The notes beneath the pieces were generated by a model. It had not been told where the DNA came from, did not search any database, and saw only the letters and a list, made by a program, of their open reading frames with translations. This document shows, one piece after another, positions 24,001 to 37,576 of a stretch of 64,000 bases of DNA; the first letter of the stretch is position 1; each line of letters begins with the position of its first letter. The stretch comes from Dirofilaria immitis (Eukaryota > Nematoda > Chromadorea > Rhabditida > Onchocercidae), in assembly GCA_024305405.1 (NCBI GenBank), contig JAKNDB010000066.1, positions 124,001 through 188,000 on the forward strand, in the 5' to 3' direction. A program made the position numbers and the translations under genes.

Positions 24001-27000
24001 TTCTGACAGAATTTTGATTATCCAACAAAAGTATTAAAAATCTATAAATGAAGAGAGCGGGAAAGGTAAAAGAAACATTATAAAAAAGAACATGATCATC
24101 AGGATTATTAGATCATTTTTTGCGATAGCGCTCTATTGATGATAGCATAGCCGTATACCTTAACTCCTTGAAAGAAGTCCACAACGCTAACCATTAAAAG
24201 AATGTCGCTTGTTCTAATTCTCATGAGAATTAAAGCCAGTAAAGAAAATAAAAACTCAAAATGTCTTCACAGACTCACTTTCTCGAATTTGATGCGATGA
24301 TGGTGAAAGATTAGAACGAAAGTCTGATGGTATTGAACATATGGAATGTTGTTGTACGACAAGTTCCTCTAATGATGACTTAGAAGGAAGAACAAAATCG
24401 ACATGCCTGCGTTTCTCCAATCCTGTAGAGGATGCAGTAGATAATGAAATTACCGAAGGAACTGCGTTTTGACGTCGTTTTTCCATTTCTAATTTCTGTC
24501 TTTCAAGAGCTCTTTCCTGCTCTGTCTTATATTTGCTTGATAAAAGTTGAGCCTGAAACAACTTTGCAAGTATATCAGAAAATCAGTCTGTGTAAAATAT
24601 CTACTGGAGTAAGTTCTCTATGATAAAAATTTTTACTTTTATCATTACTCTTTCACTGAATGTTTATGGCTACACGGCAGCTAAAAGAGATGTTTGCGAA
24701 CAAATTATCACGAACAAATTATCATCCATTGGGTAGAGTTTACCTGTTTGTCGAAAATAGAATCCAATACATCTACGGGTGCTTGCATTCTTAACGGAAT
24801 TTTTTACGGAGAGTTTGGTCTTTTGTTTTTTCTGTATTTTGTGATGAGAGTGGTGGAGTGAATCCACGTTTCATCTTTTCCTGAAATACAGTATACTTAT
24901 ATACTAAAATAATGTGCAATCAGTAAGTCCGAGGAAAAAGTTATACATGCCCTTCTAATTTTGAGTATTGTCTAGCTGTACGTATAAAAGACAGCTTACT
25001 AGTTTCCTCAAAAGCATTTTCTATGATAAGTATCTTTCAAATTATGCTCATAGATTCGAGTTTGAACTACAGGACAAAGCCATTTAAACAGTACCGCTTG
25101 CGGTAAATTGACCAGTGTCGCATCAGCATTCATTTTTTCATCTTTTGTGATTAATCCGATAGAACAAGGTGGAATTTCTTTCCGTTTTAGTTCCGACGTC
25201 TTCTCAATGGTAGTTTTTAAAAGATTAGTTTTAAATTTGATCCTGATTGGACCTTTTGGAATCAATGCTTTCGCTGATTTTTCATTCACATTAACAGAAT
25301 TTCCTGTTTTTAATGATTCCATGGAAAATGATTTCGAACTCCGTTCTCGACTACTTCGCTCATCTTCCTTTCTAATCATTTGATTCTCTTCGGAAATCAA
25401 CTTTGCTACAGAAGGGTCTGCTATTTCATCTATTCCATCATCATTTTTGCTGATACTGTTAGCAAATGTCTGTCCTTCTTCAAGAAAATTTTTCCGCGAT
25501 TTCTTCCCTCTCCTTGTTTTATAAAGCCATTTTAATTCTTCATCGTCACTAGAGCTAGTCAATTCTTCTTCTACTGTTTCTTTTTCATTAGTCTTTTTGT
25601 CGCACTTCAGTTCCTGAAGTTTGCTTTCATTCGGAGATATTCTCAGCTTTTTTCGCTGAAAAAAAGAAAAATACTTCAAAAATGTATTCGATCAATAAAA
25701 TAAAATGAAATGCTGACGTCACGCCTCCATATTAATATTAATCAGAGGCTAATTGCAAGTTGTTGAGTAGCACCTGACTAATCTTTAAACAAACAAAAAC
25801 ATTTGATTCAGAATTTAAATTTCAAAATTTCTCACTTGAGACGGTATCAATTCCATTTTACACTTTGTTTCATCGTTTGATATTGGAGATCTTTCAGCTT
25901 CTAGCATATGAAAAGGCTCCCCGCTAACTGCATTGGTATTTGAAATGCAGTGTGGTACGAAAGCTTTCTCTGCTTCCATTTGCACTTCATCAATTGAGGA
26001 GATATTCGAAAAAAAATACGATTAGGGATGCAATAAAAGAACTTAAGATTAGACATTTATAAATGATCGGAAGAAGCTGTAACTTTATTTAAATAATGCA
26101 CTGATAATAAAAAAAAATTCACAGTTCTTCAATAACAGCAACATTAAAAACAAAAGGCTCTTCAAACATTCAGTTGTAAAACAGAAAATGAATTTTACCG
26201 AAAGCTCTATAGAAAAAGATTCTTCTATCAAATTGATCTCATCAACTTCCTCGCTATAATGACTTTTTTTTGCTTTTGGAGAAATAATAGACTCCGAATG
26301 CAATTCAGACTCATTTTCTTCATCCTGGAATCATAACTATTTTTGGATTAATTTAGAAAACAAGCAGTGAATGAATCAATTGAATAAAATCAATATGTAA
26401 TTCGTTTTTTCTTTTTGACCTCAACTCAGTCATGATTACTCGCTGAATTTAAGCATAAAAAGAAACTAACGAGGATTTCCTTAGTAACGGCGAATGAAAA
26501 GGAAAAAGCCCAACGCTGAATCCAATAGTTATTTAATCTATATGGAAATGTAGCGTATAAGTAACCCAAAGTCCCCTTGAGCGGGGCTACAGTCCATAGG
26601 AGGTGCAGACCTGTATGGGTGAAAAAATTACGATAGGTTATACTTTGGAATCGGGTTGTTTGAGATTGCAGCCCAAAAGGGGTAAACTTCATCTAAAGCT
26701 AAATACTTTTGAGAATAAGCAAAATTAATAAAATTACCCCCTTCAACGACCTCTTTGTTCCTCTTTTTGCAGATTTTTCTGGTTGAGGTGGTGGAGAATA
26801 CGCTTGTCGACTGTTACGTTCCGAAAGAACCGCTTCCTATAATAAAACTGATATAAATTTAACCATTATTACGTATTTATTTAATGCATATAATACATAA
26901 TAGTGTAGAACAGCTTTCAAATATCTTCGAATGATGAGTTGAAGCCTTGAAAATGAGTTACATAAATAATCCAAGACATTAAAGTATTATCTTATTACTA

Positions 27001-27412
27001 TAAAGCATAACTTTTTTAAGGCTTTTGTTGAAAACTTATTTTTGAAAATAGTGCGTGCATTATTACTATAGAGACTGTTATCAACAATGCGAGAAATTAC
27101 ATTAATAATAACGGCATATATCAATGTCTCAAATACTACCATCATTTCGGCTACTGAATCATAGACTTGAACACTGTAATAGAGGAGATTATTAATTATC
27201 ATATGGAAAGGGTACTTAAAGAGAAATATAAATTACGTCAATATTTGAAAATCTTGAACCTGTAATCTATCGGCAAGTACATTTCTGGTACCCGTTGTAT
27301 CCAGCCCTCTTTGTTTCAGTTCTCGTCGTAATCTTCCGGTATCATATAACTGTATCATTGCTGGATTTAATGAATCATTACCTGATGCACTTCTTCGACT
27401 TCTTGTTGCCAT
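18079..27412 (-). CDS. hnRNP U-like protein: SAP, SPRY and P-loop kinase-like domains
   Basis: Nuclear RNA/chromatin-binding protein family. Exons from the 5' end: 27412-27260 (MATRSRRS, SAP domain LRRELKQRGLDTTGTRNVLA), 26836-26738, 26324-26199, about 26005-25836, 25655-about 25010, 24880-24744, 24552-24279 (charged coiled coil), 23958-23220 (proline run, Ser/Thr-rich), 22936-22759, 22656-22542, 22278-22057 (acidic), then SPRY in 21605-21443, 21273-21178 (NVRIGWS), 21007-20893 and 20802-20515, then the kinase-like part in 20335-20180 (Walker A GLPGVGKTTW), 20071-19919 (DQTNVS), 19639-19525, 19106-19004, 18907-about 18800 and a last exon ending 18079. At least six exons need one homopolymer base added. 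No RGG tail is visible. The start could also be an in-frame ATG at 27427. Exons 4 and 5 and the last two are uncertain. Confidence 0.85.
26417..26708 (+). pseudogene. degenerate 5' fragment of 28S (LSU) rRNA inside an intron
   Basis: The + strand reads GACCTCAACTCAGTCATGAT, then CGCTGAATTTAAGCAT, GTAACGGCGAATGAAAAGG, GGGTTGTTTGAGATTGCAGC and CATCTAAAGCTAAATACT. These are the conserved landmarks of the first about 350 bases of eukaryotic 28S in correct order, with substitutions and a deletion of roughly 16 bases after AAGCAT. It lies antisense in the intron between hnRNP U-like exons 26836-26738 and 26324-26199. It is a nuclear-type LSU sequence, not bacterial or mitochondrial. Too short and diverged to be functional. 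Confidence 0.93.
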
Positions 27413-27427
27413 TATGCTAGAAAACAA

Positions 27428-28660
27428 AACCCAAAAGGATTATAATAATTTATAGGAAATTATAATAATTTATAGGAAAATAACTATCTACTTGCCTTGA
27501 TTTTTTCAACGATAATGAATAGGATAAAAATTTTACTAGCTATTCTACTACACACTATTTGATTGATATCACAAATATTAAAAAGCTATGCCGCCTATTA
27601 AATATAAAGATTTCACCAAAATATAAAAATATGCAATAGTTTGCGAAATAAAAACCAGTTTTCAAGCGTCACAGCTTTCAAATATCAATTTGAAATTGCT
27701 AAACGCATCGTTACATAAATATGCTCATAGTCTAAGTTAAAAACAATATTTAATAATAGGTAAAAACGAGAATTATTGAGATAGAAGACCAAAATTCAGA
27801 TGGCAAAATGCAATATTCCCTAATTTCAATCATGATAAAACAAAAACGCGAATCTGAATACAGAAAATTGGATAACGACGAACATATACGTATGTATACA
27901 ACACATACAAGAACCATCTGTCTGGTCTCAATATGGGCCTTCCGTGAAATACTGCTCGGCCTGCTCCGATAACACTATATAGCTTTAATCTTCATTCCCA
28001 ATTGTCGATAGAGGTTGACGTTATATTTTGATTAATATAGTTTACTGGATTTATAACAAAACGTTTTTCCATATTGAAATATATGAGAGTTCTTATTCTA
28101 TGGATTAAATAAATTTTTCGTTTCATTTAAGAATGGAAATTCTTATTTTGTTTAATTTTGGTTCAATTTATAATCAGCTTTTTACGCTGAAATATATAAG
28201 AAAATATCATTTAATTATGCATTAATTTTTACTTATACATATATTTACAAAAATTTTGATATCATTAAGTAAAGATGTTTGTCTGCAGATAGCTGAATTC
28301 GTAATTTATATATTTAAGAAAATTTTTGTTTCATTAGAATATTATATGTATTTTTGTTATTTATCTAAAATAAAGAATTCCGTTTCTTGTAATTATAAGC
28401 AAAAAATTTATTTCGCAAATATCGCACTTTCTTTTATAAGTACGACAGTTCCATAAAAAAACTTATAACAACATTTTTCTACTGTATGTAAGAATAGAAC
28501 TCAAATACTAGCCATACATTATGACCAAATAGATTCGTCGAAGAGTAGTGCAACAGATATATATGTATACATTTATTATTATCCTATATCTTCATATCTT
28601 GAGTATCGCATATTTTCTCAATTTATCACATTTAACATGATAAATTAATGGTTTGCAAGA
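27428..28660. other. divergent intergenic region
   Basis: About 1.2 kb between the start codons of the hnRNP U-like gene (-) and rpn-1 (+). It must contain both promoters, but I recognise no specific element. A 20-base direct duplication ending TTTATAGGAAA is at 27440-27480. Confidence 0.5.
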
Positions 28661-28664
28661 AATT

Positions 28665-31600
28665 ATGGTTGAAGAGAAGAGTGAAATGACCTCTGACAAG
28701 AAAAGTACTGCAACAAAGAAAAGTGTAATGGATGATAAAGAGAAGAAGAATGGGAAGGAAGAGAAAAAGAAAAGGATGAAATGGTCAGTTTCCTTAATTT
28801 TTTTCTTGGTTTTTTTGTTCAATAAATTACGTTATTATTCATGGATTACCTCAAGTTAATCTTACAAATAGCTCTGAAATAATCGAGATCACAATTTTAT
28901 TCATTCTTCGAGATAATATAAAAGAATAAGAAGAAGTTTGGAAAAATAGGATTACTGATCCTTAATTTTATTATATTCCATTACGAGAATATATTGCGTT
29001 TTGTTGCATATATCCCGTCATTATCTTTTCGAAAAAACAATGAGTAGGTCTAATCTTCTTCTGTAAAAATTGCAAGCATCAGCAATTTCATATTTTTCTA
29101 TTTTTTCATTTCAGACAGAGGAAGATATTAAACTAAAAGAAGATTTGGAAATGTTGGTGCAGCGTTTAAATGTAAACTCTATTGATTACTTTTTTCTACA
29201 AAAAAAAAAATAAATGTTTCAAGTAAAATTGTTGTGTTTCTGATATAGTTTAAGACGACACTTGCAAAATAGAATTAACAATTTTTATTAGATATTTCGT
29301 TTTCGAAAGTTAAGATATTAATGCATATAGTTAACCTATAGATGGTAGTATTACATTATTCTTACACTATAATGAAATGATTATCTTGAGATCTAAAATA
29401 AATGCTAAAACAATGTTGAATATTCAGAAAGTTTTTTTAGGAATCAGATTTGTCGTTATATCAACCCACATTGGAAACAATGAGGAGTATCATTCGTGCT
29501 TCAACAACTTCGATGACATCGGTGCCGAAACCATTGAAATTTATGCGTCCACATTATGCCACAATTAAGGAAATCCATAAGAAAATGATGGAAGGACCGA
29601 CAAAAGTTGGTTTTTACTGTCATGTTGCATAGCGGATTAAATAGTGATCATTACTAGAATCGATTACTCAGAGATCTGGAATTATCGTTCATTTAGATGT
29701 TTTAATATACAGTTGCCGCGTAGCTTTCAATTCCTATCTATTTATAGCATAGCAGCAGATCTAAAGAATAGTCATCTTTTTTCTGCAACTTTAGTAACTA
29801 ACTAAAATTGTTAAAATCTGAAATCGATACATTTTGTGAATAATATTGGGTTTAGAGCAGAAATTTAGTTGCCTATGCAAAGTAGTTACAGGATGGAGTA
29901 TATGCTGGTTTATCGACAGAATATTAATTGTAAGATATCTGATAATAAAAGAGATGGTGCTTCTATATTAAATTTTTAATTTTGAATTGGTTACAGAAAC
30001 TCTGCGCGGATATAATATCAGTGTTGGCAATGACTTCGGATGACAAAAATGATTGTATCAATTATCGCATGATGGGAAAGCATGAACCAATTGGTGACTG
30101 GGGACATGAATATGTGAGGTGAGAGTTTGGACTATTTTGTTACGTTTAAAACTGTTATTATTAAAATTGGTATTAAATTTGATATTAAAATCAACGGTAT
30201 AAGTCTATAGAATCTTTATAGAATTTACTATATTCAAGTTTTATTTCAGCTCAATTTGTTTTATTTAGTTTTTATATCATAAAGTATCATTTCTCAATAA
30301 TGAATTCTGCATGCTCAGGCATTTGGCGATGGAAATGGCGGAGGAATGGCGTTCTTATGGCGATGGTACCGATGCTCATAATAAGCGCCGAGAACAGTTA
30401 CTGACATTAACCCGAGAAATTGTACTGCATAATATGAAGCATAATGCAGAAGTTGAAGCATGTGATTTACTAATTGAAATTGAGAGACTTGATCTGCTGT
30501 CTGAGTATGTTGAAGAAGTTGATCATGGTCGGGTTTGTTTATATTTATTGAGGTATGTCGTTATTTTTTATGTTGAACAATTCCAGTAATAGTCCTATAG
30601 AAAAGACAAATAGAAAAGGACAAAAATAACTGAATAAGAAAAAATTAATGATATTAACTCTAAAATTTTGTGGTTTCGTTATTTTGAATATCGATAAATT
30701 CGAATTTTCTTTCAAGTTTTAGTCATTTTGGCATTTCGGATCATAATGAATTATTAAAGGTTGATGGATACAGACTAAAACTGAGGGTATTATATACAGT
30801 CTGTTTGGATTTAATTTGTTACAAGAATGCTCATTTTCAGTTGCTCACCATTAATGCCAGATCCGGATAATGAGATTTTGATCAAAGCAGCGATGAACAT
30901 TTACCGGAAATTTGGCAAGAACTTCGATGCTTTAAGATGTGCGATTATGTTAAACGCTGTCCCAACAATGCGTGAAATAGTCCTTAGCACGAAGGATATG
31001 TAAGTCTACGTTTTTCATTCATTCATTCGCAATCTTTTGCTCATTTTACTTCTGCATATGCTCATTTTACTTCTGCATATCTCTCTTAGTTTTGAGTATA
31101 TTGTGGGATAAAATGATTTTCAAACATCTTAACAGAACATTTTACAGATTTTTACGGAAATTTCTTTTTCTCAAGAATTAAGGAATTATAAGTCTTCCAA
31201 AAAATTTCTTTTAATTATAAAGTTTGAATAGATGGTGTCACTAACTTTAATGGTTATAATGATCACCATTATATGATAATAAAGTGTTTTTATAGCGTAT
31301 CAGAAGGTAGTTTTTATGTGAGATAAGAATCAAGAAAGTAATGCAAAAAATATTTCAAAAGAAATGGATCTAACATACGCCTATACCAAACATTTCGTTC
31401 ATTCATAGTAATACTGAATAACATTTGAAGAGTCGCGTTGATTTTTTTGATAAGCTAATCAAGTTCAGAAATAAAACAATTATTCGGATGCTGAAAACTG
31501 TCAGAAAATTTATTCTTCTTTCTTTTAGATTGGAACAGAAGCAGATGGCAGTTTTATTAGGTCGACATCAAATTTTTCTTGAACTGGAAGGTGTTGAAAA

Positions 31601-34600
31601 TGGTGATAAACTCATGGAATTGAATTCAAATGCTAATTTACATACGTATTTTCATTCACTGGCTCGTGAACTTGATATTATGGAGCCAAAAACTCCGGAA
31701 GGAATCTATAAAAGTCATTTGGAGCAGAGTCGTAAGTTTTCTGATTTTTACTTGCTCTTTTGTAATTTAAATTTTTGGGCAAATTTTTGTAACAGTATCC
31801 TCCAAACGTTAATTTTTTTAATAATTACTGGTACGAAATTATTAATCACTATCAAAAGGATAGCTTCGAGACATATTCATTGCTTTGATTATTTTTGTTA
31901 GTAATAATCTATATAGGACCGTTTGCTGGTTCTTCCACGTCAGATAGTGTGCGGTCAAATTTGGCGGCAGCATTTGTTAATGGATTTGTGAATACTGGTT
32001 TTGGAGTTGATAAAATGATGACGGAAGCAGAAGATGCAAGTCGTTGGTTTTATAAAAATAAGGAGTATGGTAGGTTTTATTCTAAATATTTTTTCGGTCC
32101 TAATTTTTATTTTAATAGTAGCATTTTCGAATTTTAATTTTCTTTTTATGAAGGAATGCTGTCAGCAGCTGCAAGCCAAGGATTAGTTTGGCGATGGGAC
32201 ATCGATACTGGTTTAGCACAATGCGATCGTTTTCTTTATGTTAACGATGATTTTATTAAGGTAAATAAGTTTTGAGCAATGTTATTAGTTAAGATAAATC
32301 AAGATAAATTATTAATTAAGATAAATCAAGCTAAATGAATTGCGAAAAATATGTTTTACGTTATTACAGTAAGACAAATATGATTTTATTTCACTGGTTT
32401 TTTCTTTATCTTATTTGTATCGTTTCTGTTATTTTTCAGGCAGGTACTCTTTTGGCAATTGGAATCATATCCTCAGGTATACAAGATACATGCGATCCGG
32501 CAGCTGCACTCCTCATGGATCACATAAATAGTGATCGCACAGTGATGCGAATTGGTTCGATTTTTGGCTTAGGCTTAGCATACGCAAATTCGAAGAGGCT
32601 TGCGGTGTTGAAAAAGAAGATGGTGGGGTCGTATTTGAGCTGAAAAAATTGTTATTGGATACGAAACCATCTGCTACATCTGAGGCAATTTTTAACTACT
32701 TTCATTTTTTATCTGTATCTAAGACAGTCCTACTAAATTAGATAGAATAGTTTGCAAGTGATATAGTGATCTTATGGAAGACAATATTGCAAACAATGTC
32801 TTTGATGTAACATCATGAATCTGTACTTGAGTGATTTTTCTTTAAATATTTAGGTAAAAGGTTTAGCTGCATTATCGATAGGATTCATTTTGGTCGGTAC
32901 TTGTGATCATATAACAGCATGCGAGTTATTCAATTATCTAAATGAAAAGACGGCTGTGGAGCTACAGGATTCGAATTATCGTTTCGTTGCTCTTGGAATT
33001 GCTCTAATTTTCCTCGGTACGTTATTTTGGATGTATTTTTTGTGTTTTGCATAATGATGAAAATAAAGGATGTTTACTCTCCCTTTTTAGGTGCTCAACA
33101 AAAGAGTGAGGTATTTGTTGAAATGGTACGAGCATTGCCGGATCCCTTTGGAACAATGTTTTCAACGCTAATTGATGTATGCGCTTATGCTGGAACTGGA
33201 AATGTATTGAAAATACAAAAACTTCTCCATATTTGTTCCGAACATTATGAGACGAAAGAAACAAAAGAGGCAAAAAAAAGGTTAAATTTTTGTATTTGTC
33301 AGTTATCATACTGTTCCATTTCTTACTTCTACTTCTTGTTTACATTCGCATATCTTCTACGCTCTGTCTATTTTATGTGCTTTTACAGTGCTTTTGTTTG
33401 TTTTGTACTATTACTTAGTGAACATTACCTTGAAAGTAAAATTGAAATCGAAATCGAGATATGCATAATTCTAAGGATATTATATGGATATTAATGGATA
33501 TATATGACTTATTATCATACCATTATATATTTTGGAATATAATTATTATGTACTTTAGATAAGTAAAGACGACAAAAATGATACTAAAAAGGAAGGTGAT
33601 GCTTCGAGTGAAAAACCGGATTATTCGACACAGCAGGCAGTTGCTGTACTTGGTATTGGTCTCATTGCTATGGGTGAAGAAATAGGGGCACAGATGAGCC
33701 TAAGGATGTTCGGACATTTGGTAATATTACATTCCAAACAAATTGTTTTTTCTCGTGAAAATTTCACTGTCTATTGCAAAAAAGGTTGCCATAGTTCGAG
33801 TATCGTCACTTTTTTGAATAATCTTCCAGATTCGTTATGGCGAACCAGTTATCAGACGTGCAGTACCACTGGCATTAGCTTTAATTAGTACGTCTAATCC
33901 ACAGCTTTCAATTTTGGAATCTCTTTCAAAATTTTCACATGATGCAGATGCGGAAACAGCTCACAATGCAATCTTTGCAATGGGTTTGGTAGGTGCTGGT
34001 ACTAATAATGCAAGGCTTGTTTCCATGTTACGACAGCTTGCAAGTTATCATCACAAGGATCAAGTAAATAAATTATTTTTCAATAGATTATTTAGGACTA
34101 TCTGTTTTCCTTGCTAGTAATTGAATAAATATCAAATGCTTTTTACACATTATCAAACCATTTGTGTGAAGTTTTTGATTTGAACGTCTCCGTTAAGTAG
34201 GCTAATCTATTTTCGATTTGTTGAAAGTTTCAAATAACACAATTTATTATTAAAATTTCTTGGGTATTGTATTTTTAATTTCTTAAGAGATTATTCTCTT
34301 TTACATTTCACGGAGATGTTGTTTTTTTATAACTATTTAAATTTCTTCTAATTTAGGTAAGCCTAATGTTAGTTCGTTTGGCTCAAGGTATGACACACAT
34401 GGGCAAAGGAACAATGACATTGAATCCATTCCATTCTGATCGTCAACTTATGTGTCCTGCTGCAGTTGCTGGACTTCTTACTATTTGTTATGCCTTTCTG
34501 GAAGCCAATAATTGTGAGTTCTTTTAAATTACAAAAAAAAGTAATAACTAAGGTCTAAGATTTTGAATCGCTTAATGTTTTTCTCATACTGGAGCTGCAC

Positions 34601-35632
34601 ATTTGATGTGATAGCATGAAAACGGTTCATCGTGCCCGATTTTGGAATGATTTTCGAACGCTTTTAGTTTTTGTTCATTTATAGATTTCATATATATTAA
34701 TGTGATTTTATCAGATAGCTTCAAATTTTTCAAAATCTAAAATACGCATCTTACTTATTGTGTGAATTCTTTACTTAATAGGAGTTTATTTTCAGCTGTA
34801 TTGAACAATCGACAGCATTATTTGCTATATTCATTGACTTTAGCAATGCAACCACGATTGTTAATAACTCTGATTGAAGACGAGATGAATCCAGATAATT
34901 TGAAACAAATAAATGTGAGCGTTCGAGTAGGACAAGCTGTGGATGTCGTTGCTCAGGCTGGAAAACCGAAAACAATCACTGGTTTTCAAACTCATACAAC
35001 TCCTGTTCTGATGGCTTATGGTGAGAGAGCCGAACTTGCTAATGAAGAATGTTAGTTAATTTTTCAGAAGTCAAGCAATATAAAGTTAAATGCATAGAAC
35101 ACTTCACGATTATAAATGAAAGAATTTTATTTTTTTCATTTTTCTGAATGATAATTCTTTTATTGCTATTCATCCTAAAGGTTGTTTTATATCTTTTTAA
35201 TTCAAATAGCTATATTATAAGCTGACACCGCTTTATTGATTTCTCAATTCCTTGAATTTTCATTTTAATTAATCCTTTGTTCATTGCCTTTTTAAGAAAT
35301 CACCAAATTTTCAAGATTTTTCTACATTCCGGCAATCATACGGTTTTCAAAAAATCTTTTACATACTGATGAGTTTTCATTTCGGAATATTTGATTTCTA
35401 GCAAATCAAGATATAAGTCTCACATCCTGCGTACTTTCGACACTTATTACAATAATTTTTAAGTTTTAAATTGAAGTTTGACTTCTCCGAAATATATTAT
35501 TCATTAAGTTTCGTAAGTTATTTATACTGCTCCGTTTTCAGATATCTCATTGACGCCATACTTGGAAGGCTTGGTGATTCTCAAAAAAATCCCGCTTATG
35601 AAGCTTCTGCAGCAGAAATAAAGAAAAAGTGA
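28665..35632 (+). CDS. rpn-1: 26S proteasome non-ATPase regulatory subunit RPN1 (PSMD2)
   Basis: Scaffold subunit of the proteasome base that docks ubiquitin receptors and shuttle factors. Exons: 28665-28783 (Lys/Glu-rich N-terminus), 29115-29171 ([10 protein letters not shown]), 29441-29605 ([20 protein letters not shown]), 29997-30118, 30319-30552, 30841-30999, 31529-31731 ([20 protein letters not shown]), 31917-32069 ([11 protein letters not shown]), 32154-32260, 32440-32684 ([10 protein letters not shown], proteasome/cyclosome repeats), 32854-33016, 33091-33280, 33559-33720, 33830-34063, 34357-34513, 34796-35050 ([18 protein letters not shown]), 35542-35632. Phases agree throughout except four places one base short: the A-run near 28763, GG at 32597, A8 at 33272, A7 at 35583. 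The intron after 32684 appears to use a GC donor. Length is near the family norm of about 900 residues. Confidence 0.96.
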
Positions 35633-36245
35633 TACGTTTAAAGAGTTATGTGAATTTTTTTGTTTTATATTTGTTTGAAAAATCTTTTAAACGAAGTACA
35701 AATAGAAAAGAATTATTCTGACTTGTTGAAATCAATTTATTTGTACAAAAATAAAAAGGATCAATGACTGCCTTCCTAATAAGCAATATCATCTTTCACG
35801 AGAAGATTGAGACTGTCATCTGGTAAGTGAAGAACCGTTTTCAGATCCAATTTTATTTTTGTTAAATCCTTCGAAGATATTTAATGCTTTCATTAACTTT
35901 GTGATATAAATTTTAGTATGAGAAGAAAACGCCTGAAAATTTACTTGTTTTTTGATGTGTTCAATTTATCTTCAAGTATTACCTATCCAGAGTTTACGAT
36001 ATTAATATCTTTATTAATTCTGAAGCAGAAAATTTTTGGATAGATTCTTTGACTATACTTGGTAATGATGATTTATAATTTAATGGAAAATTCGAATTAA
36101 AGAATAGTTTTGCATGATGCTACTTACTTTTTGTGTCGCTGATGCTAATGCCAGGATTTTCGTATTTAAATATCAGAATGTATCCTGCGATTGCTTTTCA
36201 ATCTGATAAGTCGAGAGTCCGTTTACTTGTTTGAAAAGAAATCGA

Positions 36246-37002
36246 ATGGCGGAATCAAGTCCAGATGAGGTAGTTGATGGCGCTGCCGTATTAATGAATG
36301 ATGGAATTATGGGGATTGTCCAGCCAGCGGTAGAACGTCTCGATAGTCAGATTCATGCGGCACGTGCTAGTCAATATACGTTGAATATGCATATCCGAGA
36401 ATTAGCGCAATGTAAGTTAATTGGTTTTTAATAGTTTTCGAAGATCTGAATACAAAACTAATCAACTTTTTCCCATTGAAAGTATTTTGATTTAAAAGCT
36501 GTGAACCTAATTTGAACTAAGAATGTCATATAATATTTTAATTTAACAGCTATGAACTAACTGGAATTAAAAATGTCATATATTATTATTTCTTTGATAA
36601 GGAGCAGAATAATTGTGCAGAATGAGGGGATGTGAAGAAAACTCTTCACAATTATTTAAGTGACTCAAGGAGGAATTATTTAGCTTGCTTATTAGTGATG
36701 ACTTCTTTTTCTAAAAGCTTCATGAAAGGCAGCTTTAATTTGAAGGAGAGGAATTTACGACAAATTTTTTTAACGGATTGTTTGCAGATCTGAAAGAAAT
36801 TTCGGATGAGCAACAAGCGCCATATGATTTAGACTTGTATATCCGGAAGTTAGATGACTCGAAAAAGCGAATTATGTCAATTGGAAATGTCTTGCAAAAT
36901 GTACATGATCGATTGAGCCGCTTGCAGCGTAATATCGCTCGTCAAACTTACCAACAGAAACAGCGGATCATACAGCCAGTACCATCACCTCCGAGCCGCT
37001 GA
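36246..37002 (+). CDS. snpn-1: Snapin (BLOC-1/BORC subunit)
   Basis: Small coiled-coil protein of the BLOC-1 and BORC complexes; binds SNAP-25 and acts in endosome/lysosome traffic and synaptic vesicle fusion. Two exons, 36246-36411 and 36788-37002, joined in phase 1, give about 127 residues, close to the usual 136. Recognisable segments are PAVERLDSQIHAARASQ, YDLDLYIRKLDDSKKRI and NVLQNVHDRLSRLQRNIA, aligned with the whole length of human Snapin, with a proline-rich tail before TGA. The start chosen is MAESS. It lies 614 bases downstream of rpn-1 on the same strand. Confidence 0.92.
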
Positions 37003-37576
37003 CTCACTTTTTGATGGAGTTGATACTAACTTTTCAGTTTATGAGGTATGCTTGACTATAGAATAGGGAAGTAGATTTTTAATGTCTTCATGATTCAACA
37101 GTCCCTGTAGTGATACTTGTAAGAAGAAACAACATTCTAGTAATCTCTAGAATTAGTGGATGATTGCTCTGAATTGGTACTGTATCTTAATTAGGGAATA
37201 TCGTGAAGAAGCAAGGAATAGGAGAATTGTCATAGATGTGCGATGAAGAAAAACTAAGAAATTTTAAAGTATTTATAAGATGACCAGATCATGGATTTAG
37301 AAGTGCTAGAGATACATTTTCATAATCGATTGAAAAGCATCAAATGATACCGATTGCCATTTCACAATATTGTTTATATATTGTGATTTGTGATCATCTT
37401 TGAAAAGCTTGACAAAGACAGATGAAGTAATTAATAGGAAGCTGCATTTATCATGTGAATTATAGAATTCTTTTGATATAGTTTTCGTGCACCCCTTGAT
37501 GATACTTTGAATTGTGATATGCAATCTTTTATTGTAATGTAATTGTACAAGTGATAAAAATAAAGCGAAAATGGTT

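Noticed and set aside
26426..26692. 88-codon minus-strand open frame
   Set aside because: It is the reverse strand of the 28S rRNA fragment, not a gene.
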